From: Rhodobacteraceae bacterium UBA6796
Lineage (GTDB): Bacteria; Pseudomonadota; Alphaproteobacteria; Rhodobacterales; Rhodobacteraceae
Assembly (NCBI GenBank): GCA_002452815.1
Contig: DKFM01000014.1
Coordinates: 33,432 to 97,431 of the forward strand
DNA: 64,000 nt
Direction of reading: 5' to 3'
The notes under the pieces are model-generated. The model had not been told where the DNA came from. It did not search any database and was given only the letters and a program-made list of their open reading frames with translations. The translations under genes and the position numbers were made by a program. This document shows, piece by piece, positions 1-7,896 of the stretch. Each line of letters opens with the position of its first letter. Position 1 is the first letter of the stretch.

Positions 1-1397
1 GCATGCTCGCCCAGCGTGCTGACCCCTTCGGCCAGGGTTTCAAGGCCCAGACCTTCGGCCATCGAGATGATCGCGGCCATCAGCCGCTGCTGTTCGGGGT
101 CGCAATCGACCCGCGCTACGAACGTGCGGTGTATGCGCAGCCGTTGGGCGGCGGAACGACGAATCGAACTGACCGAGGTCGGCCCGAGGCCAAAGCCCGC
201 CAGTTCGATCCGGCATCCCATCTCGGCACAGGTCATCAGGTTGTGGGCGATCACCTCTTCGTCGATCTGTGCCATCACGTTTTGCGGCAGCACCAGCCGG
301 ATGCGCCCCGGCGTGATTTCGAACCTGTCAAACTCCCAGCGTAGCCGGTCGGCCATTTTCGGATTGGCCATCAGATCGGCGGAGACGGGCAGGGAAACGG
401 GGCCGAGCTCGAGACCCGTCCGATCCCAGTCGCGCAGGGCATGAAAGCTTTGAAACAGTATCACTTCGGCCAGTCGCGCGCGCAGCCGTTCCGAATCGAT
501 GGCAGGCAGGATGTCGTCCTCAAGCAGGACGCCGCGCTGAGGGTGTAGCCAGCGCGGCACGGCCTGCATCCCCGAGACGGCGCCTGTGTCGGTGCTCAGT
601 TGCGGCTGGAAGAAGGCGACGATATCGCCATTTTCCAGCGCCCCGGCGATTTCGGACGACAGCACCGTGCGGGCCTGTGCGGTTTTCTGCACTTCGGGCG
701 AAAAGGCGCGAATGCCGCTCGGCCCGTTGCGCCGGGCCGCATCCGCAGCGGTTTCGGCGGCCTCCAGCATCGCGGCGCCGGTCTGGTCCGGCGTGCGGCT
801 CATCATGCAGAAGCCGATGTGGCAACTGACGGCAAGCGTCCGGGCGGCGACCGATAGCGGCGCCTCGACCGCCGCTTGCAGCCGCACGGACAGCTGGATC
901 ATACTTTCCAGATCGGCGCGCGGCGTGGGTTTGAGCAGGATCGCCAGCCGGGCCCCCTCGAGGCGCGCGATCTGGTCGCTGTCGCGCAGCGCGCCGCGCA
1001 GCCGTTCCACCGTGCGTTGAAGCACATGGTCGAATTCATGATGACTCAGCTGCCGGACCAGAACTTGCGGGTCGTCGAATCCCAACACCAGGCAGGTGGT
1101 CGCGCGCGAACTGTTAGCGGCCTCTTGCACCAGCGCATCCATGATCGTGACTGCCTCTGCCCGCAGCGGCAGCGCGGTCAGCCCGTCATGCGCATGGTCC
1201 GGGGCCCCGCTTGTGGGCTGTGGCAGCGGCCGCGTGACCCAGGCCACGCCGAGCGCGGTTGCAGACACCAGCAGCAGGGCCTCTGTGCCGAACCAAAGCC
1301 CGGCCAGTGCGATCGCGGGAATGAAGGTCGCCAGTTCCCAGCGCAGCAGGATTGGCGCTGCCCTGCCCACGATTTTCGGCCCCCCGATTTTTGCCAT
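1..1397 (-). CDS. GGDEF/EAL-domain protein, both active sites degenerate (C-terminus cut by window)
   Basis: The N-terminus carries one or two hydrophobic segments (about residues 12-40), followed by a GGDEF-like and then an EAL-like domain. Cyclic-di-GMP signalling is the family role, but both signature motifs are lost. Where GGDEF should stand (after ALRDSDQIARL) the sequence reads EGARL. Where EAL should stand (after the FQPQLSTDTG stretch) it reads MQAVPRW instead of the usual FEALxRW. I infer a catalytically inactive binding or regulatory protein. The start is the ATG at 1397. The reading frame is still open at position 1, so the last part of the EAL domain lies outside. It is transcribed in the same direction as ttcA, which ends 78 bases upstream of its start. 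Confidence 0.85.
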   Translation of the reverse strand, partial: MAKIGGPKIVGRAAPILLRWELATFIPAIALAGLWFGTEALLLVSATALGVAWVTRPLPQPTSGAPDHAHDGLTALPLRAEAVTIMDALVQEAANSSRATTCLVLGFDDPQVLVRQLSHHEFDHVLQRTVERLRGALRDSDQIARLEGARLAILLKPTPRADLESMIQLSVRLQAAVEAPLSVAARTLAVSCHIGFCMMSRTPDQTGAAMLEAAETAADAARRNGPSGIRAFSPEVQKTAQARTVLSSEIAGALENGDIVAFFQPQLSTDTGAVSGMQAVPRWLHPQRGVLLEDDILPAIDSERLRARLAEVILFQSFHALRDWDRTGLELGPVSLPVSADLMANPKMADRLRWEFDRFEITPGRIRLVLPQNVMAQIDEEVIAHNLMTCAEMGCRIELAGFGLGPTSVSSIRRSAAQRLRIHRTFVARVDCDPEQQRLMAAIISMAEGLGLETLAEGVSTLGEH

Positions 1398-1474
1398 ATC
1401 CAGACCTCAGCCCCCGCTTTCGGGGCCACGCCCCATAGTCCGGGACACCCTAGGCCGGTTTGGTCAGCGATCGG

Positions 1475-2359
1475 TTAATTCGGGTCGCGCAAATTCGGGA
1501 TGTTTTGGTTCAAATCCGTCTCATCCTGCGGCATCGCGCGCATCAGCCCCGCGAAGTCGAAAATCCCGGGGTCGCACAGATGCGAGGGGCGCACGTTCAT
1601 CAGCGCGCGGAACATCACCTGGCGGCGCCCGGGCGCGCGCGCCTCCCAGCCATCGAGGATCTGCTTGACCTGCTGTCGCTGCAGCCCGTCCTGACTGCCG
1701 CACAGATCGCAGGGAATGATCGGGTAGTTCATGCCGCGGGCGAATTTCTCGCAATCGGCCTCGGACACGAAAGACAGCGGGCGATAGACGAACAGATCGC
1801 CCTCTTCGTTCAGCAGCTTGGGTGGCATCGTCGCCAGCCGGCCGCCGTGGAAGAGGTTCATGAAGAAGGTTTCAAGAATGTCGTCGCGGTGATGGCCCAG
1901 CACCACGGCGGAGCACCCCTCTTCGCGGGCGATCCGATACAGGTTGCCCCGGCGCAGGCGCGAGCACAGGCTGCAATAGGTGCGGCCCTGCGGGATCTTG
2001 TCCATCACCACCGAATAGGTGTCCTGATATTCGATCCGGTGCGGGACGCCCATTTTTTCCAGAAACTCGGGCAGGACAGTCGCCGGAAATCCGGGCTGGC
2101 CCTGATCGAGGTTACACGCCAGCAGATCGACCGGCAGCAGCCCGCGCCATTTCAATTCGTGCAGGACCGCCAGCAGGGTGTAGCTGTCCTTGCCGCCCGA
2201 GAGGCACACCAGCCAGCGCGCGCCACGTTCGATCATGCCATATTTTTCAATGGCCTCGCGGGTTTCGCGCACGATGCGCTTGCGCAATTTCTTGAATTCG
2301 GTGCTGCCGGGGGCGCCGGCGAACAGCGGGTGGATCGGGGCGTCTTCGTCGTCAAGCAT
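1475..2359 (-). CDS. ttcA: tRNA 2-thiocytidine(32) synthetase TtcA
   Basis: A 294-residue PP-loop ATPase that thiolates cytidine 32 of certain tRNAs using an iron-sulfur cluster. The PP-loop SGGKDS lies at about residues 54-59. Two Cys pairs typical of TtcA, CSLC and CDLC, follow in the middle and C-terminal thirds. I chose the ATG at 2359 (MLDDEDAP). The frame is open further upstream, but that part runs in another frame over yidD. The start overlaps the yidD stop by 8 bases, so the two are likely translationally coupled. It closes the rpmH-rnpA-yidD-ttcA run. Confidence 0.93.
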   Translation of the reverse strand: MLDDEDAPIHPLFAGAPGSTEFKKLRKRIVRETREAIEKYGMIERGARWLVCLSGGKDSYTLLAVLHELKWRGLLPVDLLACNLDQGQPGFPATVLPEFLEKMGVPHRIEYQDTYSVVMDKIPQGRTYCSLCSRLRRGNLYRIAREEGCSAVVLGHHRDDILETFFMNLFHGGRLATMPPKLLNEEGDLFVYRPLSFVSEADCEKFARGMNYPIIPCDLCGSQDGLQRQQVKQILDGWEARAPGRRQVMFRALMNVRPSHLCDPGIFDFAGLMRAMPQDETDLNQNIPNLRDPN

Positions 2360-2621
2360 GGTCGTGATCCTTGCAGCGCCGGGCGTCGAATTCGGGGTCG
2401 GCACCGGGCACGGGGTCATAGCCGTGACCGCCCAGAGGATGACAGCTGAGCACCCGTTTCGCCGCCAGCCAGCCGCCCTTGATCGCACCGTGCCGTTCCA
2501 GCGCCTCCAGCGCATAGGCCGAGCAGGTCGGCTGATACCGGCAGCCATGGCCGACCCAGGGGCTCAGCAGCAGCCGATAGGCGCGCACGGGCAGGGCAAG
2601 AACACGGGCGAGCGGGGTCAT
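2352..2621 (-). CDS. yidD: membrane protein insertion efficiency factor YidD
   Basis: An 89-residue protein of the YidD family, which assists YidC-dependent insertion of inner-membrane proteins. The family core is clear: an N-terminal amphipathic segment, then [15 protein letters not shown] with its conserved cysteines, then the [12 protein letters not shown] block near the C-terminus. It overlaps the rnpA stop by 4 bases and the ttcA start by 8, placing it in the conserved rpmH-rnpA-yidD order. Confidence 0.95.
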   Translation of the reverse strand: MTPLARVLALPVRAYRLLLSPWVGHGCRYQPTCSAYALEALERHGAIKGGWLAAKRVLSCHPLGGHGYDPVPGADPEFDARRCKDHDHA

Positions 2622-3118
2622 TTGCCTCTCCGGCGGCCCTTGGGGGGCTCGCCCGCAGGGCGCGGTTTTTGCGGGCGGTCGGAATGAACCTCGGCCAAGG
2701 CGCGCCGCAGATCGGCCTGCAGGGCCTGAAAGTCGCGGGTGGCGGTAGCTTCGGGCCGTCCGACCAGAACGTAATCCCAGCCCGGGCGCCCCAAAGCGGG
2801 CAGCACCAGCCGCGCGATTTCCCGCAGGCGCCGCTTGGCGCGGTTGCGCGCCACGGCATTCCCGAGCTTTTTCGAGCAGGTAAACCCCACGCGGATCAGA
2901 CCGGGGGGCACGGCTTCGTCATCACGCCGTGCGCGGCCCTGTAACAAAAAACCCGGCGCGCCCTGACGGCGGGCCGAGGCGGCGCGCAGGAAATCCGCGC
3001 GTTTGCGCAGCACTTCGATGCGGGGTGGCAAGGTGTCCGCAAGACAAACGGAAACCGCCGGGGCGCTTCCCGCGCTCCGACCCTCTGGGCCAGTCACGGG
3101 AGCCTCCGGCGGTGTCAT
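2618..3118 (-). CDS. rnpA: ribonuclease P protein component
   Basis: The protein subunit of RNase P, which helps the RNA subunit cut 5' leaders from pre-tRNAs. The signature RNRAKRRLRE basic helix is present in the second half, preceded by the GFTCSKKLGNAV strand. I chose the ATG at 3118 (166 residues). A TTG at 3136 in the same frame sits directly after rpmH and would add six residues. The N-terminal 35 residues or so are Pro/Ala-rich and poorly conserved, so a later start cannot be excluded. The C-terminus is a Lys/Arg-rich tail. It lies 21 bases after rpmH. Confidence 0.93.
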   Translation of the reverse strand: MTPPEAPVTGPEGRSAGSAPAVSVCLADTLPPRIEVLRKRADFLRAASARRQGAPGFLLQGRARRDDEAVPPGLIRVGFTCSKKLGNAVARNRAKRRLREIARLVLPALGRPGWDYVLVGRPEATATRDFQALQADLRRALAEVHSDRPQKPRPAGEPPKGRRRGK

Positions 3119-3139
3119 GCCTTGCGGGCCGTTCAAGCC

Positions 3140-3274
3140 TTAGGCCGAAAGGGACTTGCGGCCCTTGGCGCGGCGGGCGTTCAGCACGCGACGGCCGCCT
3201 TTGGTGGCCATGCGGGCGCGGAAGCCGTGACGGCGGGCACGAACGAGGTTCGACGGCTGGAAAGTGCGTTTCAT
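3140..3274 (-). CDS. rpmH: 50S ribosomal protein L34
   Basis: A 44-residue highly basic protein beginning [18 protein letters not shown] and ending GRKSLSA, the invariant L34 pattern. It is part of the large ribosomal subunit. A GGAG lies ahead of the start and a sigma-70-like promoter lies about 80 bases upstream. It heads the rpmH-rnpA-yidD-ttcA cluster. Confidence 0.97.
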   Translation of the reverse strand: MKRTFQPSNLVRARRHGFRARMATKGGRRVLNARRAKGRKSLSA

Positions 3275-3354
3275 CGCGGTTACTCCGGGTTCTGTCTACG
3301 GTAGGGCAACGTGAAACCTGCCGGATTCGGCTGCCGCTCATATTCGAAGCCCGG

Positions 3355-3383
3355 TCTTTAGGGGCAGTCGGGCCACAAGTCAA
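3355..3383 (-). promoter_or_regulatory. candidate sigma-70 promoter of rpmH operon
   Basis: On the minus strand a -35 hexamer TTGACT (3378-3383) is followed after exactly 17 bases by TAAAGA (3355-3360). It would give a 5' leader of roughly 75 bases before rpmH. The -35 differs from consensus at one position and the -10 at two. Confidence 0.6.
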
Positions 3384-3527
3384 TTGATCTCGGGCGTTTT
3401 TTCGCGTCCCTCTCGCCCCCGGCGACGGAACACGCCCGTTCACGCGATTGATACAACAGGTGGCGGGGTTTCGCCAAGCGCAAGGCACGCCTATTTAATG
3501 CGGGAAGCATTTGGTATTTCATTGGAA

Positions 3528-4982
3528 ATGCCGATGGTAACGGTGATGGCGGGCAACACGCCGCGATGTGACGGAGAAATGGCGATCAACACGCTCTCGG
3601 GGCGATTTCTGATTCTGACGACGCTGTTCGTCGTGCTGGCAGAGGTGCTGATCCTTTTGCCGGGTTTGGCCAATTTCCGTGAAGATTACCTGCTGACGCG
3701 TCTGGAACGGGCCCAGATCGCCTCGTTGGCGCTGCTGACCACCGACCAGATGATCGAACCCGAGCTGGAGCAGGAACTGCTTGCCAATGCGGGGGTCTTC
3801 AACGTCGTTCTGCGCCGCGATGCGGTGCGCCAGCTGGTGCTGTCGTCGCCGATTCCGCAGCAGGTCGCAGCCAGCTACGACCTGCGGGAAACACCAGAGT
3901 GGCAATTGGTGCGCGATGCGCTGGCGTTGCTGGTCGATGCCGAAAATCATGTGATCCGGGTGATTGGCGATCCGGTGCAGAAGGGCGGTCTGGTGATCGA
4001 GGTCACCATGGAAACCGGGCCGATGCGCGTGGCGATGATGGAATATGGCGTGCGGCTGCTGGCGCTGTCGGCGGCCGTGTCGGTGGTGACGGCGCTGTTG
4101 CTGTTTGCGCTGGTGCGGCGCCTGATGGTCGTGCCGATCAAGCGCGTCGTCGCGCATATGGCCGCCTATGCCGAGGCGCCCGAGGATGGCCGCCGGATCA
4201 TTGCCCCGACCGCGCGCGTGGCCGAACTGCGTGTGGCCGAAGAGGCGCTGGCCTCGATGCAGCGGCAACTGACCGCCGCGTTGAAGCAGAAGGAACGTCT
4301 GGCGCAGCTGGGGCAGGCGGTGGCCAAAATCAGCCACGATCTGCGCAACATCCTGACCACGGCGCAGCTGTTCGCCGACCGGATGGAGGATTCGCAGGAC
4401 CCGGCCGTGCAGCGCGCCGCGCCCAAGCTGATGAATTCGATCGGCCGGGCGGTCAACCTGTGCGAAACGACGCTGACCTTCGGGCGCGCCGAAGAACCCC
4501 CGCCCACGCTGTCGCGGTTCATGCTGGCGGGGCTGGTGTCCGAGGTCGTCGAGGGCGAACAGCCCCCCGCCGATGCCGCCCAGATCGACTTCGTGATCGA
4601 CGTGGCGCCGAATCTGGCGATCCGGGCGGACCGCGAACAGCTGTATCGTGTGCTCTCCAACCTGGTGCGCAACGCGCGTCAGGCGATCGAGACCACCGGC
4701 ATTCCCGGCACCATCGAGATTGGCGCCGGCGAAGAGCCCGAGGGCTGGTGGATTCGGGTGCAGGATACCGGCCCGGGCCTGCCGCCCCGCGCGCGCGAAC
4801 ATCTGTTCCAGCCATTCTCGGGCGGTGTGAAGAAGGGCGGCACCGGGCTTGGGCTTGCGATTTCGGCCGAACTGGTGCGCGGTCATGGCGGGCGGCTGGA
4901 TCTGGTGCGCACCGATGAAACCGGCACCGAATTCAAGCTGCACCTGCCTCAGGAACTGGCCCTGGACCCGGTCGCAGATTGA
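3528..4982 (+). CDS. orphan membrane sensor histidine kinase
   Basis: About 484 residues from the chosen ATG. Two membrane segments (about residues 25-45 and 180-205) flank a periplasmic sensor domain of about 130 residues that matches no family I recognise. A HAMP-like linker and a coiled coil follow. The kinase core has the H-box KISHDLRNIL (His about 270), the N-box NLVRNARQAI, the G1 box DTGPGLP (Asp about 413) and the G2 box GGTGLGLAI. No response regulator lies beside it. The start is uncertain: ATGs at 3528, 3534, 3546 and 3579 are all in frame, none with a strong ribosome site, and the membrane segment begins right after 3579. Confidence 0.85.
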   Translation: MPMVTVMAGNTPRCDGEMAINTLSGRFLILTTLFVVLAEVLILLPGLANFREDYLLTRLERAQIASLALLTTDQMIEPELEQELLANAGVFNVVLRRDAVRQLVLSSPIPQQVAASYDLRETPEWQLVRDALALLVDAENHVIRVIGDPVQKGGLVIEVTMETGPMRVAMMEYGVRLLALSAAVSVVTALLLFALVRRLMVVPIKRVVAHMAAYAEAPEDGRRIIAPTARVAELRVAEEALASMQRQLTAALKQKERLAQLGQAVAKISHDLRNILTTAQLFADRMEDSQDPAVQRAAPKLMNSIGRAVNLCETTLTFGRAEEPPPTLSRFMLAGLVSEVVEGEQPPADAAQIDFVIDVAPNLAIRADREQLYRVLSNLVRNARQAIETTGIPGTIEIGAGEEPEGWWIRVQDTGPGLPPRAREHLFQPFSGGVKKGGTGLGLAISAELVRGHGGRLDLVRTDETGTEFKLHLPQELALDPVAD

Positions 4983-5057
4983 GCGACGGAAAGTTCGCGC
5001 TGCCGCGTGTCAGCAGTGTGAGCCGCGGCGATAGCGGCAGAAGTTCAGGAGAGAATC

Positions 5058-5546
5058 ATGTCTTTGCGTGCATGGGCCACCCCGTTGGTGATCGGCTCGT
5101 TTCTGGTGATGGCGGTGACCGGGGTGTTGATGTTCTTTCACCTCGAGATCGGGCTGATGAAAACGGTCCATGAATGGGCGGGGCTGGCGATGGTTGCGGG
5201 CGGGGTGGCGCATGTTGTGCTTAACTGGCGTGCCTTTACGCTGTATTTCAAGCGGCCGGTGGCCAGCACCATCATGGCGTTGGGCGCCATCGTCCTTGGC
5301 CTGTCGGCGGTGCTGTCGGGCGGTGAAGGCGGTGGCAATCCGATGGTCGCCGTGATGGGCGGGCTGGGGCAAAGCCGGATCGAGCAATTGGCCGTGCTGC
5401 GCGGCGAAGACTCGCAGGCGCTGAGCGCCCGTCTGCAACAGATGGGCTACACCGATGCGGCGCCGGATCAGACCGTGGCGGCCCTGTCGGGCGGCGACCG
5501 CGGGGCGCAGGGCGCTATCCTTTCCGCGATCTTCGCGCAGCAATAA
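5058..5546 (+). CDS. DUF4405-type small membrane protein
   Basis: A 162-residue protein. Three hydrophobic helices in the first 95 residues carry spaced histidines (FFHLEIG, VHEWAGL, GGVAHVVLNW) that resemble haem-ligand positions of cytochrome b561-like DUF4405 proteins. The C-terminal 65 residues are soluble. A ribosome site AGGAGAG lies 6-12 bases before the ATG. It follows the histidine kinase by 75 bases and is closed by a strong terminator. The DUF assignment is from pattern memory and haem binding is an inference. Confidence 0.7.
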   Translation: MSLRAWATPLVIGSFLVMAVTGVLMFFHLEIGLMKTVHEWAGLAMVAGGVAHVVLNWRAFTLYFKRPVASTIMALGAIVLGLSAVLSGGEGGGNPMVAVMGGLGQSRIEQLAVLRGEDSQALSARLQQMGYTDAAPDQTVAALSGGDRGAQGAILSAIFAQQ

Positions 5547-5560
5547 GTCCGCAACAGGTT

Positions 5561-5592
5561 ACGGGGCGCGAAAATGCGCCCCGTGCATTTTT
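5561..5592 (+). terminator. rho-independent terminator after DUF4405 gene
   Basis: A 9-bp perfect stem, ACGGGGCGC with GCGCCCCGT (5561-5569 and 5576-5584), has a 6-base loop and is followed by GCATTTTTC. It ends transcription 15 bases after the stop codon and insulates the tRNA gene downstream. Confidence 0.85.
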
Positions 5593-5647
5593 CTGTCATT
5601 TAGCCCTTGCAAACCCCCGGCGCGGTCGCTAAATCCGCCCTCACAGT

Positions 5648-5724
5648 GGACCCGTAGCTCAGCTGGATAGAGCATCAGACTACGAATCTGAGGGTCGGGC
5701 GTTCGAATCGCTCCGGGTCCGCCA
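5648..5724 (+). tRNA. tRNA-Arg (anticodon ACG)
   Basis: A 77-nt cloverleaf including an encoded CCA. The acceptor stem GGACCCG pairs with CGGGTCC, the D-arm contains AGCTCAGCTGGATAGAGC, and the anticodon stem-loop TCAGA-CTACGAA-TCTGA has anticodon ACG, expected to be deaminated to ICG. The T-arm contains GTTCGAATC. There is no intron. Confidence 0.97.
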
Positions 5725-5850
5725 TTTCTCCATCTCTTCGCGAATGGCTAAGCGCTACGCCGAATTTGTTGGCGAATTCATGGGCTTGCCCTCGTCGGCC
5801 GGACATTGCCCCGACACGGGTTTCTGCGACTGCAGCCTGCTTTCACCAAC

Positions 5851-5879
5851 TCGTCGCATGACCGTCACAAAACCGTAGT
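5851..5879 (+). promoter_or_regulatory. PhoB-box-like triple direct repeat upstream of plcP-like gene
   Basis: Three 7-base units start at exact 11-base spacing: TCGTCGC (5851), CCGTCAC (5862) and CCGTAGT (5873). The last two with their spacer, CCGTCACAAAACCGTAGT, match the alphaproteobacterial Pho box pattern (CTGTCAT-N4-CTGTCAT) at about 13 of 18 positions. The element ends 44 bases before the start codon of the lipid-remodelling-type operon. The match is imperfect, so this is a candidate only. Confidence 0.45.
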
Positions 5880-5923
5880 GCGGGCTTGGCACAGAGCGCT
5901 CAGGCAACAGCGAGGAGCCCGCC

Positions 5924-6742
5924 ATGCCCGACCGCAGCCATCGCTCGGCGCAACCGCGTCCCGGACCCCGCCGACATCTGCGCAGCCTGTTCGTGTCAGA
6001 CCTGCATCTTGGCGCGAGGGGCAGCAAGGCCGGGGCCTTCCTGACATTCCTGCAAGGCGTCGAGGCCGATGCGATCTTTCTGGTCGGCGACATCCTCGAC
6101 ATCTGGCACTGCGGCAAGGTGCATTGGAGCGAAACTCACGATGCAATCCTGCAAGAACTGCGCGACCGGCAGGCGGCAGGCACCCGGGTCGTCTATCTGC
6201 CGGGGAATCACGATGTGGCCCTGAAAGCGCAATATGGCAGCGATTTCGACGGGTTCGAACTGTGCGAAAGCCTGACGCATGAGGCCGCCGATGGCACCCG
6301 CTATCTGGTGCTGCATGGCGATCAATGCGACGCGCGGATCTTTCGCTGGCATCTGATGACGCGGATCGGCAGCCGTGTCGATGGCTGGCTGCGCGCCCTG
6401 GACGCCTGGTTGCGCCGACAGCTGAACTCGACCGCCGAGCGCGGGGTGATCGAACTGGCACTCTCGGGGGTGAATTCGCTGATGCTCGCCGGGAACAGGT
6501 TCGAGGAACGTCTGGCTGAGATGGCGCGCGCGGGGGGCCATGACGGCGTGATCTGCGGACATTTTCACAAGGCCGCGCTGCATCTGCGCGACGGCATCAC
6601 CTATGCCAATTGCGGTGACTGGATCGACAGTCTGACCGCGCTGGCCGAAACGGCCGACGGTGCATTGCAACTGATGCAATGGGATGGGCTGGCATATGCC
6701 GCACCGCAGGATGCGGCGCAGGCGATCGGAGTTTCGTCATGA
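5924..6742 (+). CDS. plcP: PlcP-like metallophosphatase (UDP-diacylglucosamine pyrophosphatase family)
   Basis: A 272-residue calcineurin-type metallophosphoesterase. The metal-binding motifs are in order: SDLHLG (Asp26, His28), GDILD (about 55-59), GNHDV (94-98), HGDQCD (131-136) and GHFHK near residue 210. The family (COG2908) includes LpxH of lipid A synthesis and PlcP, the phospholipase C that releases diacylglycerol from phospholipids in phosphate-starved alphaproteobacteria. I prefer PlcP because the next gene, overlapping by 4 bases, is an Agt-type lipid glycosyltransferase and because a Pho-box-like element lies upstream. A ribosome site GAGGAG precedes the ATG. An LpxH paralogue remains possible. 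Confidence 0.7.
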   Translation: MPDRSHRSAQPRPGPRRHLRSLFVSDLHLGARGSKAGAFLTFLQGVEADAIFLVGDILDIWHCGKVHWSETHDAILQELRDRQAAGTRVVYLPGNHDVALKAQYGSDFDGFELCESLTHEAADGTRYLVLHGDQCDARIFRWHLMTRIGSRVDGWLRALDAWLRRQLNSTAERGVIELALSGVNSLMLAGNRFEERLAEMARAGGHDGVICGHFHKAALHLRDGITYANCGDWIDSLTALAETADGALQLMQWDGLAYAAPQDAAQAIGVSS

Positions 6743-7896
6743 CTGCAGTTCTGATGGGGGTGCTGGCGCTGGTGGTGCTGGGCACGCTGGCTTTGCATCT
6801 GGGATCGGCCGCGCTGACCGCGTGGCGCTATCTGCGGCCCGCGCCGCCCACCGGGGGCTATCCGGGGCGGCCTTTCGTCAGCCTGGTCCGCCCGGTCTGC
6901 GGGCTTGACCGCTACGATGCCGAGACGCTGGAAAGCAGCTTTGCGCTGGATTACCCGGAGTACGAAATCCTGTTTTGTGCGGCGCGCGAAAGCGACCCTG
7001 CCGTGGCCCTGGTGCGCGACCTGATTGCCCGCCACCCCGAGGCCCGGGCACAGTTGCTGATCGGGGAAGAGCGCATCAGTTCCAACCCCAAGCTCAACAA
7101 TCTGGCCAAGGGCTGGGCCGCGGCGCGGGCCGACTGGATCGTGCTGGCCGATTCGAACCTGCTACTGCCAGCGGATTACCTGGATCAGCTGTTTGCCGTC
7201 TGGCGCCCCGACACCGGGTTGGTCACCAGCCCCCCTGCCGGGATCCGGGGGCAGGGGCTGTGGGGGGCGGTGGAATGCGCCTTCCTGAACAGTTTTCAGG
7301 CGCGCTGGCAACTGGCGGCCGATCAGGTCGGGCTTGGGTTTGCACAGGGCAAGACGCTGATGTGGCCGCGTGACGTGCTTGATCGTGCCGGGGGGCTGGC
7401 GGCCCTTGGTCACGACCTGGCCGAAGATGTGGCCTCGACCAAGGTGGTGCGCGCGCAGGGGCTGCGGGTGCGTCTGGCGCGCCGGGCCTTCGCGCAGCCG
7501 ATCGGGCCGCGCCGTCTGGCTGATGTCTGGGGCCGGCAGCTGCGTTGGGCGCGGGTGCGGCGGGATGGCTTCGTGGGGCTGTTTGTGCTGGAGATCCTGC
7601 TCGGGCCGGTGCCGCCGGTTCTGGCCATGCTGGCGCTAGGCTGGGGGGCCTGGGTGCCGCCACTGCTGATGCTGTGGTATGGTGCGGAAATCGCGCTGGC
7701 CCGGCTGGCGGGGTGGCCGTGCGGGCCGCGTGACTGCGCTGCGATGGTGCTGCGCGATCTGGCGCTGCCGGTGCTGTGGCTGGCCACCTGGGCGCGGCGT
7801 GGCTTCGACTGGCGCGGCACCGCGATGCTGCCCGTCGCCGAGGCGGAGGCTGCGCATCCCCTGCGCCCGGGCACTTCTGTGGGGGCGGCCGAATGA
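6739..7896 (+). CDS. membrane glycosyltransferase, ceramide-glucosyltransferase/Agt type
   Basis: A 385-residue GT21-like enzyme. An N-terminal membrane helix (residues 3-25) is followed by a glycosyltransferase domain with LADSN (about 136-140), GHDLAED (224-230) and the processive-type QLRWAR (267-272), then two or three C-terminal helices. This layout is that of bacterial HpnI and ceramide glucosyltransferases, and of Agt, which makes glycosyl-diacylglycerols under phosphate limitation. The likely acceptor is the diacylglycerol released by the preceding hydrolase. The start ATG overlaps the upstream stop (ATGA), and its own stop overlaps the next start in the same way. The sugar donor cannot be told from sequence. 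Confidence 0.75.
   Translation: MTAVLMGVLALVVLGTLALHLGSAALTAWRYLRPAPPTGGYPGRPFVSLVRPVCGLDRYDAETLESSFALDYPEYEILFCAARESDPAVALVRDLIARHPEARAQLLIGEERISSNPKLNNLAKGWAAARADWIVLADSNLLLPADYLDQLFAVWRPDTGLVTSPPAGIRGQGLWGAVECAFLNSFQARWQLAADQVGLGFAQGKTLMWPRDVLDRAGGLAALGHDLAEDVASTKVVRAQGLRVRLARRAFAQPIGPRRLADVWGRQLRWARVRRDGFVGLFVLEILLGPVPPVLAMLALGWGAWVPPLLMLWYGAEIALARLAGWPCGPRDCAAMVLRDLALPVLWLATWARRGFDWRGTAMLPVAEAEAAHPLRPGTSVGAAE

Noticed and set aside
3275..3383. Replication origin next to rpmH
   Set aside because: There is no cluster of DnaA boxes and no dnaA. In this group the origin lies elsewhere.
3519..4943. Minus-strand frame opposite the histidine kinase
   Set aside because: It is His/Arg/Gln-rich shadow coding. 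The kinase boxes on the plus strand are unambiguous.
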